Shown here: one piece after another, positions 1-7,710 of the stretch
Numbering within the stretch: position 1 is the first letter of the stretch
Layout of the letters: each line of letters begins with the position of its first letter
Notes under the pieces: model-generated
What the model was told of the DNA's origin: nothing
The model's input: the letters and a program-made list of their open reading frames with translations, nothing else
Database searches by the model: none
Translations under genes and position numbers: made by a program
Virus record (IMG/VR): IMGVR_UViG_3300007539_000136
Span: 1 to 28,951 of that record
Strand: one strand, 5' to 3'
Source: a virus
Length of the DNA: 28,951 nucleotides

Positions 1-90
1 ATTGCTATGATAATGAATTTAGACCCTAAATTCGGTGCGCCTATAAGTGGTGAACAATTTATGAGAGAAAATGGATTTAAAGGATTTTGA
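1..90 (+). CDS. C-terminal end of a truncated upstream gene
   Basis: The first base begins an open frame that runs to a TGA at 88-90, giving the last 29 residues of a protein whose start lies outside the window. The piece (with LDPKFGAPISGEQF in it) shows no family signature that I recognise. It is followed 16 nt later by the next start codon, the same tight spacing seen through the rest of the window, so it is probably the preceding gene of the same transcription unit. The frame could also be a chance opening, since only 90 nt can be seen. Confidence 0.45.
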   Translation: MAMIMNLDPKFGAPISGEQFMRENGFKGF

Positions 91-93
91 TGC

Positions 94-120
94 AGGAGAA
101 ATTACAATGAGTTGGGAAGA
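94..120 (+). repeat. gene-start direct repeat, copy 1
   Basis: A 27-base block from AGGAGAAATTACAATGA through the first tag codons recurs at 383-409 with two differences. It includes the ribosome binding site, ATG and W-tag codons, which points to duplication of a complete gene start. Confidence 0.75.
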
Positions 121-382
121 AATAATAAAAAACGATTTTCCTTCGGAAAAATATGCACTATTGGTTAAAGTAATAGATGATAGGTTTGGTAATGGTGCTG
201 AAAGGGTTAAGAGGATTAAAGAAGTTTATGATGATAGACCAAGCGGAAAACCTATGACCGATGATGAGTTTGTTAGAGCCTATATTAAAAATGAAATTTA
301 TATGGCAGATAGACAAAAAGACTTTACTATTGATGGCGAGAAATATATTTTTGAACTAAAAAGAATACTTGGCGAAATATGA
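107..382 (+). CDS. small protein with N-terminal W-ILK tag
   Basis: A 91-residue protein of unknown function. I start it at the ATG at 107 rather than an in-frame ATG at 71, because 107 is preceded by AGGAG at good distance and places MSWEEIIK at the very N-terminus, matching the tag of many neighbours. The rest is charged and probably helical (RFGNGAERVKRIKEVYDD), with no catalytic motif visible. The 27 bases around its start (94-120) recur almost exactly at the start of the next gene, 25 of 27 identical, which suggests the 5' end was copied. It is likely a virion-associated or cargo protein by the tag hypothesis; that role is inference. Confidence 0.8.
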   Translation: MSWEEIIKNDFPSEKYALLVKVIDDRFGNGAERVKRIKEVYDDRPSGKPMTDDEFVRAYIKNEIYMADRQKDFTIDGEKYIFELKRILGEI

Positions 383-409
383 AGGAGAAATTACAATGAA
401 TTGGAAAGA
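383..409 (+). repeat. gene-start direct repeat, copy 2
   Basis: Partner of the block at 94-120, 25 of 27 bases identical. A shorter relative, AAGGAGAAATTGAAATGAGTTGG, stands at 727-749 before the third tagged gene, so three successive genes share this start. Confidence 0.75.
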
Positions 410-728
410 TGTTGTTGCTTCTAATGAAAGAGAAGATGCTAAACCTAATCCTCTTTTAGAGTCTGTCATACAAGCATTAGAACTTCTTTATGGTAATAGG
501 CGACAAGTGATAGAATCAAACATTCTTGGCGTTCAGCGTGAAAGCGATTTAGATGCCTTAGTAAATATTGATAAAGAATATATTACAAATTTAATTGGTG
601 ATATAAAATTTGCATATAGTGATAGAAACCCAACAGGTAGCAAAGACCATTTAGATGCTATTAAGGCACTTAATGTTATATGGAGGGTAGCACCCGAAGG
701 AGACGGGTCATGGAGATACGGGCTTTAA
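396..728 (+). CDS. small protein with N-terminal W-ILK-like tag
   Basis: A 110-residue protein of unknown function. The ATG at 396 is chosen over an upstream in-frame start at 369, because AGGAG stands 8 bases before it and the protein then starts MNWKDVVA, a divergent form of the shared tag with V-V in place of I-L and no lysine. The body is mixed alpha/beta-looking, with NIDKEYITNLIGDIKFAY in the middle and a C-terminus ending GDGSWRYGL. The 5' end is a near copy of that of the gene before it. No known domain is recognised. Confidence 0.8.
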   Translation: MNWKDVVASNEREDAKPNPLLESVIQALELLYGNRRQVIESNILGVQRESDLDALVNIDKEYITNLIGDIKFAYSDRNPTGSKDHLDAIKALNVIWRVAPEGDGSWRYGL

Positions 729-740
729 GGAGAAATTGAA

Positions 741-1532
741 ATGAGTTGGTTTTCTGTTTTTAAGTCTCAGCCACATCATGAGGGTAGAACATATAATGAC
801 CCTAATAAACTTGGTAGAGAATTAAACCCAAAAGAGGTAAAAGAGAACGGAGAAATTTTTCTTTTAGATGCAATAAAGTCTATGCCTCATGCGGAGAAAA
901 GAGGAAATACAGTTCTTCTTGACCCTAATTGGTTAGATGGTATGCAACCGACTAACGGTTTATATGGTTCAGATTTTTTTATAGGAGATAAAGTATTTGG
1001 TTTTTCTTTTGACTTTAGAGATATTCATAAAGAAAGATTGTGCATTAACTTTTATTATCAAAGAGCCATTCGGGGAATTGAATTTGAAGATGTGCATTTA
1101 GACAGAACAGAAAGAGTAGGTGATTTTCTTAAAAAGAAAATGTGTATTGCTCATAGAAAAGTTCCGGATAATGTAGAGGGAGATGAAGATTTTTCTCAAG
1201 TGGATTATAAACGAACTGCTACACCAGCAGACGACTATGCGGCTCTTATTTATTTGACAAGCGATAAAGAAATTTTCAATGGTTTATGGAATACTGGGCA
1301 ACCAAGAGGAAAAGAAGGCAATTGGTCTGCCCGTAAGATAGTAGATAAATTTCAATTCAAAAGATTGTCCGATGGAAGATTAGAAAAGTTAGGTTTTGAT
1401 GATTTAAGTAATGAAGATATATTGGAAATGAAAAGGCTTTTGCGGCAATTGCCTAATAACCCGATAAGACTTGATGATGATTATTTTATTAGGGAATATA
1501 TGAGTAAGAGTAATGTAGGAGTGATAGCATGA
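741..1532 (+). CDS. 263-aa tagged protein of unknown function
   Basis: Starts MSWFSVFKSQ with a GGAG ribosome binding site in AAGGAGAAATTGAA. The remaining roughly 250 residues look globular, with aromatic stretches (FIGDKVFGFSFDFRDIH, CINFYYQRAIRGIEF) followed by a charged helical end (LSNEDILEMKRLLRQL). No family is recognised. The stop overlaps the ATG of the next gene (ATGA at 1529-1532), so the two are probably translationally coupled. It is the largest tagged protein in the first 1.9 kb and may carry an enzymatic or structural domain behind the tag, but nothing in the sequence tells which. Confidence 0.85.
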   Translation: MSWFSVFKSQPHHEGRTYNDPNKLGRELNPKEVKENGEIFLLDAIKSMPHAEKRGNTVLLDPNWLDGMQPTNGLYGSDFFIGDKVFGFSFDFRDIHKERLCINFYYQRAIRGIEFEDVHLDRTERVGDFLKKKMCIAHRKVPDNVEGDEDFSQVDYKRTATPADDYAALIYLTSDKEIFNGLWNTGQPRGKEGNWSARKIVDKFQFKRLSDGRLEKLGFDDLSNEDILEMKRLLRQLPNNPIRLDDDYFIREYMSKSNVGVIA

Positions 1533-1690
1533 TTTGGAAAAGCATATTAAAATTTGATATGACTAATGAGACAAAGAAGGCTATACGCATTGTTGAAGAA
1601 TTAAAAGAAAGTAGCGAAGATGAAAGAATACAAAAATTAGAAGATATATTATACGACATATTAGAAAATTTAAGAGGTTATAGGTTTTGA
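1529..1690 (+). CDS. 53-aa tagged mini-protein
   Basis: A 53-residue open frame starting inside the stop codon of the preceding gene (ATGA). It begins MIWKSILKFD, a clear copy of the shared N-terminal tag, and continues as one acidic amphipathic helix (VEELKESSEDERIQKLEDIL). It ends with TGA at 1688-1690, and the next ATG follows four bases later. It is below the length cut of many gene finders, yet the tag, the overlap start and the seamless packing make it a convincing gene. Function unknown; it is little more than the tag plus a helix. Confidence 0.8.
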   Translation: MIWKSILKFDMTNETKKAIRIVEELKESSEDERIQKLEDILYDILENLRGYRF

Positions 1691-1694
1691 TATT

Positions 1695-1949
1695 ATGAAA
1701 TGGAATGAAATACTTAAGATGAATCCTTATGATTGGGAAGATTTGGGCGATATTCTTACAGGAGAATATGATTATGAAAAATGGAAAGATAAGGCTATTC
1801 CTCCAGCACTAAAGGAACTACAAAATAAATTTAATGGTTCACCAAAAGGACTACAAAACGATATTAAGGCACTATTTAGAGACGCAAGTAGATTAAGTAT
1901 GAAACAAAAACAACAAGTTTTTGATATGATTAAGATATTATTGGATTAG
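1695..1949 (+). CDS. 84-aa tagged protein
   Basis: Starts MKWNEILKMN, one of the most canonical copies of the tag. The rest is an acidic N-half (DWEDLGDILTGEYDYEKW) and a basic, helical C-half ending MKQQVFDMIKILLD-like. No recognised domain. It lies between the 53-aa mini-protein and the 780-aa protein with gaps of 4 and 8 nt, so it is part of one polycistron. Likely a small virion or cargo protein by the tag hypothesis. Confidence 0.85.
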   Translation: MKWNEILKMNPYDWEDLGDILTGEYDYEKWKDKAIPPALKELQNKFNGSPKGLQNDIKALFRDASRLSMKQKQQVFDMIKILLD

Positions 1950-1957
1950 GTGTTTAA

Positions 1958-4300
1958 ATGTCTTGGTTTGAATTATTAAAATTAGTTCCGTTAGATAACT
2001 ATACTTTAGCATTTGTTATAACTAACGCCAAAGAAACGGAGAAAGCAATAAAAGAAATAGAAGCGTTAGAAAAAACACCTAAAGCACTTAAAGAATTATT
2101 AAGAAGTGTTGAAAATAAACAGTTAGATTTACAGAATTTAAAAGATTTATACGGTCAGCCGCCACATGGCGACCAAACTTTAGAACAAATGAAAGAAAAT
2201 GTGCAAAAAATAAAGGAAGCGGCACGATTTTTGACAATTGATGAGGTCAAAGAGTTAGTTGATGAAGCAACCGAAGCAAAAAGAAATGATAATCACCAAA
2301 GAGTTGAAGAAATTTTAGAAAATTTAGACCAAAATGCTGATTTGTCCGTTGCTACTCTTAAAAGATATAGAGATTTAAGAGATAAATTAGATTTATTGAG
2401 AACAAAAGGCAATAAATCTACTATAATTTTTGATAATCCTCCAAAAAATAAAAGTTTAATCACAGAATTTGCTAAATTAATTGGCGGAACTGTAAAAGGT
2501 GATGGAATTTTAGTTGATTTTAAGTCGGAAAGTGAAATTGTTGCTTTAATGTCAATAAAAATGAACAAAAACCGAGATAAAGTCTTAGATTCTAAAGCAG
2601 TTGTAGATAGAAAAAATAAAATTAAAGAAATTTACAATAAAATGCAAGGAGAAGAAAGAAATTTGGGTATGAAACTCAATATTGGCGATGACAATATTGA
2701 AATTGATGACTTAGTTAGACAAAAAAAGATATTTATTGCTTCGGATAGAAAATTAGAGTTAATTGAACCATTTACGGGTGCTTCTGTAATAAAATATGTT
2801 AAAGCAGTTGATAAAACTAAAGGTAGTGTAAGAGCATTTAGGCCAACAACACTTCCAAATGGAAATAGTCTCCCTTCTGTTCTATTTTTAGATAAATCAA
2901 GTTCAAATAGTATGAATCTAAATCCATATTCTTCTTTAGTTATACAAAATGATTTTTCCGAAAGCGAAAATTGGGAAAAAATGTTTTTTGATACTCTAAG
3001 AAGTAATGAAATGTTAAGTTTAGAACAGGCTAAAAGAATAATTATGGAAGAAATATACCAAGCAGTTGTAGCAGGTGAAGATAGAACCGTAAGTAATCTA
3101 TATATCGGGAGTCTTGTTGGGGAAAACGGTATTCAAAACCCACAAACTAAAACCAAAAAGGCAGTTAAGAAAGAAATTAATAACTTCATAAACTCAAGTA
3201 GGATTTTAGGAGAAGAAGTAGAAAATGCCAAATTAAACTTACAATCCGAGCAACTGCAATACTTGGGCGAGGATTTTACTATTCAAGAAGCAAATAACTT
3301 TGAAGAATTTTATAAAGTTCTAAGCGAAAGCGACCCCGAAGATTTCCCAATAGACGATTTAAAAATTAAATACTTTAGAAACGGTAGAGCATTAGACCCC
3401 GAAGAACCTCAACCTGTTTTAGAAGATGGTGTTCCAAAAAGAGACAATGAAGGCAATATTATTTTCTCAAGAGCAAATGTCAAGCAATATGCTAATCATG
3501 CTTCGGTATCTTTAGGTGGAGAAAAAATTAATCCAAGAGATGCTTATGAAATAGGAATGAAAGCAACAAGCCGTGATGCTTCGGAAGCCGCTAAAGAAAA
3601 AATTGATGATTTGATTAAGAATTTAGAAGAAAAAATACGCAAGGCTAAGGAAAAGTTGGATAAGTATTCTAAATTTAGTGCAGAAAATTTGCCTAAAGAT
3701 GAAAAAGGCGAACCAACTATGCAACCTCTTCAACTACAAGAACTACAAGAAGCAACCAAAAGAAATATTGCTCGCTATGAAATGAGACTGAAACAAACTA
3801 AAGATAGAAAGAAATCCGGCAAAACATTAACAGACTTTGGCGAACAAACCGCAAAATTAAGAGATGAACTTTTAACAACCGATAATTTTGCTGAATATGT
3901 TGTTTCTATGTCAAGAAAACTAAAAGATAAGGGAGGATTAGAAGAGTTTGTTAATACTATTGAAAGGTCAGCAACCGCTTTAGATAAGATTACTCCGGAA
4001 AGAAGTTTAAGTTTCCTTGCACAAATGGCTGAACATACTAATAATGATGAAATAAGAGAAGCCTTTATTAAAATTGATTCTAACGCAGAAACAGCAGAAG
4101 CCGAAGCAAATAAGTTAAATCAGCAAATGCCTAATATACTTAAAATAATGCAGGAACAATTAATCGGGGGTTTCAAGAATAAACTACAAGAATTTGTTGA
4201 TAAACCAGCGACTTTTCCCGATAATCAAGTAATAAATGCAAAGAAACAATTTATCAATCAAAATCTAATAAGATATGCAGACGCAACAGGAGAGGAATGA
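1958..4300 (+). CDS. 780-aa tagged, coiled-coil-rich protein
   Basis: Starts MSWFELLKLV after an AGGTG ribosome binding site. The first 140 residues are highly charged helices. A central part (about 150-300) has alternating short strands (STIIFDNPP, IGGTVKGDGILVDF). Residues about 565-650 form a strong predicted coiled coil (KIDDLIKNLEEKIRKAKEKL), and the C-terminal 150 residues are again helical. No enzyme motif is visible. The length, charge and position upstream of the terminase, in a gene array with the capsid-type tag, suggest a virion core or ejected protein, but tail-associated roles cannot be excluded. Its end overlaps no gene; the 827-aa gene follows after 4 nt. Confidence 0.88.
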   Translation: MSWFELLKLVPLDNYTLAFVITNAKETEKAIKEIEALEKTPKALKELLRSVENKQLDLQNLKDLYGQPPHGDQTLEQMKENVQKIKEAARFLTIDEVKELVDEATEAKRNDNHQRVEEILENLDQNADLSVATLKRYRDLRDKLDLLRTKGNKSTIIFDNPPKNKSLITEFAKLIGGTVKGDGILVDFKSESEIVALMSIKMNKNRDKVLDSKAVVDRKNKIKEIYNKMQGEERNLGMKLNIGDDNIEIDDLVRQKKIFIASDRKLELIEPFTGASVIKYVKAVDKTKGSVRAFRPTTLPNGNSLPSVLFLDKSSSNSMNLNPYSSLVIQNDFSESENWEKMFFDTLRSNEMLSLEQAKRIIMEEIYQAVVAGEDRTVSNLYIGSLVGENGIQNPQTKTKKAVKKEINNFINSSRILGEEVENAKLNLQSEQLQYLGEDFTIQEANNFEEFYKVLSESDPEDFPIDDLKIKYFRNGRALDPEEPQPVLEDGVPKRDNEGNIIFSRANVKQYANHASVSLGGEKINPRDAYEIGMKATSRDASEAAKEKIDDLIKNLEEKIRKAKEKLDKYSKFSAENLPKDEKGEPTMQPLQLQELQEATKRNIARYEMRLKQTKDRKKSGKTLTDFGEQTAKLRDELLTTDNFAEYVVSMSRKLKDKGGLEEFVNTIERSATALDKITPERSLSFLAQMAEHTNNDEIREAFIKIDSNAETAEAEANKLNQQMPNILKIMQEQLIGGFKNKLQEFVDKPATFPDNQVINAKKQFINQNLIRYADATGEE

Positions 4301-4304
4301 TATT

Positions 4305-6788
4305 ATGGCACTAAGCGAAAAAGAAATACAACTGTTGAATTTGTCTGATGAAAAAGTAAATGAATTAGCAGTTGCTAATACATTAGTAAGAAGGCAAGCA
4401 ATTGCGAAAATAGTTAATCAATTTAAAGATAAACTAAGAGATGAAGCAAGGGCAATTGACGATACGGAAGAAAGACAGGCTATGCTGAACTCCTTAGAAG
4501 AAAAAGGAAAAGAAGTTAGGGAACATATTAAGAATCGTATTAGTGGCGAGGCAAAGGGAGCAAAGGCTACTCAAGCCTCCTTCAATGTGTTATTGAAACC
4601 ATTAACTCAAATGAACCTATATGCAGACGGTCAATTGATTAATGAAAACTATCTTTTGAATGAAGAGATAAAAGGAAAAATAGACATAAGAAATCCTAAG
4701 CCGGAACTATTGGATAGACCGGATATTCAAAGAATGCTAACTGCCGAAGGAATGACGGAAGCATTTAGAAAAAATGTTCAAAAAATTCTACAAACTCTTG
4801 GAGATATTGCCGATGTTAGAGAGTATGTTCAACTTAAGAGTAAGTTTCCACGCAACAAATACTTGGGCGCAATCAATGTTTCTAAGAAACAAAATAGAAT
4901 ACAGGTTTATGATTATTGGGCTGATATAGGCAAAAAGTATGATGATTTTGAAAATGATTTAGCGGCATTTTTTGTTGCAGTTAAAAATGTTGAATGGGAA
5001 AATCCAAAAGTGGCGAAGTTGTTTAATAAATTATATAATGATGTAAATGATATTAACTTAGAATATATCGTAGAATTTCCAAATGTTGAAGAAGAGTTTT
5101 TAGCCCCACAACATAGATTTTTTAATTTAGTTGCATACAGAATGGTTTTAGAAGGCTTAACGAGAAGAGAAGATGCCGAATCAAATTATGGCGAAGAAGG
5201 GGAAACTCCACAGGAACAACAATATGCTGATATTAACCAAAAATTAAGAGAAGAGTTAGAATCGGGCATAGCGAGTTCAAGTAGCACACAGGGCGAAACA
5301 ATAGATATGGAAGATTATAGAAGTGAATTGTTTGATGAGCCGAGATGGGAAGAAGATTATGAATCCGTATTTGGTGCGGCAGACCCTCTATTAATTTATG
5401 AATATCAAAAGGGCGAAAGGTTGATTGCTATTAATGATGATATGGAAAGTGCTTTATTGCGACTCTTAAGACAAGTTGAAGATGCTATTGATGATGGAAA
5501 AGGAATTACATTAGACACATCAACTGATATTGAACAATGGTTTGATGAGTTAGATGATACCACAGTTCTTAATGACGGAGAAGTTAAAACAATGGCTTTA
5601 CCAATTTCTGTTATGAGTAATGTTGGTTTTGCTAAACTATATGATGAGGATAAATTCAAATCAATAGCAAATAACAAAGATATAGGTTTAGATAATCTTG
5701 ATGTTATCAAAGATTTCTTTGGTGATTTGTATAATCTTTTGAGTAGTGAAGATTTTAGAGCAGAAGTAGAAGCAAGAACCACAAAAGGAAGAAGGAGAGG
5801 TTCTGTTCAAGATTATAGAGAAGCAAGAGGAACAGACATAGAAGGATTAACCGGAAGTGCAAAAATTCCAATGTCATTAAATCAAAAAGGAGAATTTAGG
5901 GGAGTATTTGCTAAATTCCAAAGTGAACTACAAAAGATGATGGATTCAGCAATTGATTATTTCTTTGACCCCTTGTATAGCGGATTACTACCATTAGAAA
6001 TACCTCGCTTCGGTTCAAGTATTGGGTCAAAAGTTATGCAGACTTTAAGTTTAGATTTGGGATTAGAAACCGTTATGTCGGCTTCATATGATACCCTGTT
6101 TGAAGGTTCAGTAGAAGAAGTTGATGAAGGAGACTTACGAGCAATTGCTGATTTCTTGGATAATATATTTATGCCGAGTATTAAGATTGATGCAGATATT
6201 ATTACAGAAGGGGAATTTGCCGCAGAAGCATTGACTGAAATTTTTGGAAAAGAAGAAGCGAATAACAATTATTGTGCGGCTTTGATTCATCATTTTATGG
6301 AAGATACGGGAGATTTAAGCAGGGAAGAAAATGATTTTGATGGTAAGACTATCAAAGATAGAGCCGATTTATTTGATAAGCAATATATGGCGAGAAAACC
6401 ATTCCCTGTATTTGCACTTCCTCATTGGCTTGACATGAATCAAGGTATTCTAACAAAGAAAAGTCCTGCTATGAAAACAGAATATAACAGACTCAAGACT
6501 ATCTTTGAAAGCGCACAAACTGACTTACCTGTTCTATTGCACAAACTATTGAAAGCACATGACGCAGTAAGGGAGCAATTAGGGAAGCCCCTTGTTTATG
6601 GTTATGTTCCACTAAATGAATATGGAATTGAAAGAGTCATTAACAAGATGCAAGTTGAGGAAAATATTGACTTGACAATGTTTGAAGTGGAGCAAATTGT
6701 AAAGGCTGTTGATTCACATAGTAATATTTCAACTGAATATGGAATAAGTAAAGAACAAGTTTATTTGATTAAAGCAAATTTTAGGTGA
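4305..6788 (+). CDS. 827-aa acidic protein of unknown function
   Basis: I start it at the ATG at 4305 (MALSEKEIQLLNL), four bases after the previous stop; an in-frame upstream start at 4275 would overlap that gene. Unlike its neighbours it has no W-ILK tag. The N-terminal 130 residues are charged helices (LRDEARAIDDTEERQAML). The middle is strongly acidic, with runs such as GEEGETPQEQQ and MEDYRSELFDEPRWEEDYE. The C-terminal 300 residues look globular (FDPLYSGLLPLEIPRFGSS, FPVFALPHWLDMNQ). No family is recognised. Its pairing with the 780-aa tagged protein suggests the two act together in the particle; that is inference. Confidence 0.85.
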   Translation: MALSEKEIQLLNLSDEKVNELAVANTLVRRQAIAKIVNQFKDKLRDEARAIDDTEERQAMLNSLEEKGKEVREHIKNRISGEAKGAKATQASFNVLLKPLTQMNLYADGQLINENYLLNEEIKGKIDIRNPKPELLDRPDIQRMLTAEGMTEAFRKNVQKILQTLGDIADVREYVQLKSKFPRNKYLGAINVSKKQNRIQVYDYWADIGKKYDDFENDLAAFFVAVKNVEWENPKVAKLFNKLYNDVNDINLEYIVEFPNVEEEFLAPQHRFFNLVAYRMVLEGLTRREDAESNYGEEGETPQEQQYADINQKLREELESGIASSSSTQGETIDMEDYRSELFDEPRWEEDYESVFGAADPLLIYEYQKGERLIAINDDMESALLRLLRQVEDAIDDGKGITLDTSTDIEQWFDELDDTTVLNDGEVKTMALPISVMSNVGFAKLYDEDKFKSIANNKDIGLDNLDVIKDFFGDLYNLLSSEDFRAEVEARTTKGRRRGSVQDYREARGTDIEGLTGSAKIPMSLNQKGEFRGVFAKFQSELQKMMDSAIDYFFDPLYSGLLPLEIPRFGSSIGSKVMQTLSLDLGLETVMSASYDTLFEGSVEEVDEGDLRAIADFLDNIFMPSIKIDADIITEGEFAAEALTEIFGKEEANNNYCAALIHHFMEDTGDLSREENDFDGKTIKDRADLFDKQYMARKPFPVFALPHWLDMNQGILTKKSPAMKTEYNRLKTIFESAQTDLPVLLHKLLKAHDAVREQLGKPLVYGYVPLNEYGIERVINKMQVEENIDLTMFEVEQIVKAVDSHSNISTEYGISKEQVYLIKANFR

Positions 6789-6793
6789 ATAAT

Positions 6794-7147
6794 ATGACAT
6801 GGAAAAATATACTAAAAGAAGAAGAAGAAGAATTACCGGAAGATGTAAAGAGAGCAAGAGAAAGAGTTAGGCAAGGATTACCTTCAAAGGAGATGCCTCT
6901 TATTCCTCAATTTGAAGATGAAAAGAGAATGAAGAAATCAAAGAGTAATTTGCCCGATGAAGCAAAAGAGATAATAGAAAAAGTCGCTAAAGAAATGAGA
7001 GAAGCATTTGAAAAAATAGACCACGATGCGATATTAAGAATTTTAGACCCAACGGGTAGAAAACCCGTTATGAGTAAAAATGAATTAGTTGATATGTTAG
7101 TTGAGAATACTATTAAACGAATTAAGGCTGATAGATTATACAGGTGA
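6794..7147 (+). CDS. 117-aa tagged protein with acidic run
   Basis: The ATG at 6794 is chosen because AGGTGA lies just upstream and the protein then begins MTWKNILKEE; a GTG nine bases upstream is in frame but lies inside the ribosome binding site. The tag runs directly into a six-glutamate stretch coded by GAA repeats. The rest is charged helix (KRARERVRQGL, AKEIIEKVAKEMREAF), ending in a basic segment. No catalytic motif is seen. The next gene starts four bases after its stop, with the sequence GGTGATATT between. Likely a structural or DNA-associated small protein. Confidence 0.82.
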   Translation: MTWKNILKEEEEELPEDVKRARERVRQGLPSKEMPLIPQFEDEKRMKKSKSNLPDEAKEIIEKVAKEMREAFEKIDHDAILRILDPTGRKPVMSKNELVDMLVENTIKRIKADRLYR

Positions 7148-7151
7148 TATT

Positions 7152-7430
7152 ATGACATGGGAAGATATAATAAAGATAGACCAAAGACAAAGAGATTTAG
7201 GACTTGTAGCACAATGGTTAGATGAAACAAAAAAGAAATATGCAGGGAAGCAGTATAATGTGGCTCGTTTGCCTCCGCAAACACCCGTATATGATGCTTT
7301 CAAAAGATTATACGATGGGGGAGATAAACAACAATTGTATAATTTGACTAAGCAAACTTTTGGATATGCAGGTGTTAGTGTTGGAGATTCTTTAGAAGGC
7401 CGACAAGGAGCATATTACATAGGGTTGTAA
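7152..7430 (+). CDS. 92-aa tagged protein
   Basis: Begins MTWEDIIKID at the ATG at 7152, preceded by AGGTGATATT, a textbook GGTGAT-type ribosome binding site; longer in-frame starts would run into the previous gene and lack such a site. The body contains QWLDETKKKYAGKQYNVARL and ends in a glycine-rich segment (YAGVSVGDSLEGRQGAYYIGL). No family recognised. Its first 12 codons closely resemble those of the gene at 7450 at both DNA and protein level, so the tag-coding 5' ends may have been copied. Confidence 0.83.
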   Translation: MTWEDIIKIDQRQRDLGLVAQWLDETKKKYAGKQYNVARLPPQTPVYDAFKRLYDGGDKQQLYNLTKQTFGYAGVSVGDSLEGRQGAYYIGL

Positions 7431-7449
7431 AATTTTTGGAGAAATTAAT

Positions 7450-7710
7450 ATGACATGGGAGGATTTTTTGAAAGCCCGTTATTATGACGATGCTATGCAA
7501 ACTAATCCTCAATTGATAGCACAACAACTACGACAGGATTTTAGCAAAGCCCCTTCATTACATAAAGCAATTACTAATATTGTTCCTATTTTGGAAGAAT
7601 ATGCTTTGAAAGATAAAGCAAGAGCAGGTAGATATAGAGAGATTGCTAACAATCTAAGGAAGGTGGCTTCCGATATTAAACAAATGATAACCGAATATGA
7701 GAGGTCTTGA
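7450..7710 (+). CDS. 86-aa tagged helical protein
   Basis: Begins MTWEDFLKARYY, with GGAG in TTGGAGAAATTAAT before the ATG. It reads as an all-helical protein (LIAQQLRQDFSKAPSLHKAI, NNLRKVASDIKQMITEYE). No known domain. Its end overlaps the most upstream possible start of the next gene by 14 nt, and its last codons contain the GAGGT that could serve that gene's TTG start at 7712. Confidence 0.83.
   Translation: MTWEDFLKARYYDDAMQTNPQLIAQQLRQDFSKAPSLHKAITNIVPILEEYALKDKARAGRYREIANNLRKVASDIKQMITEYERS

Noticed and set aside
5405-5782. Open frame on the minus strand, 125 codons
   Set aside because: It lies wholly inside the 827-aa gene and its product is Ser/Leu/Ile-rich, as expected from the reverse complement of a biased coding region.
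6794-6860. GAA repeat as a microsatellite with phase-variable function
   Set aside because: Only a few units of GAA/GAG, within a coding glutamate run; no sign of frameshift or switching.
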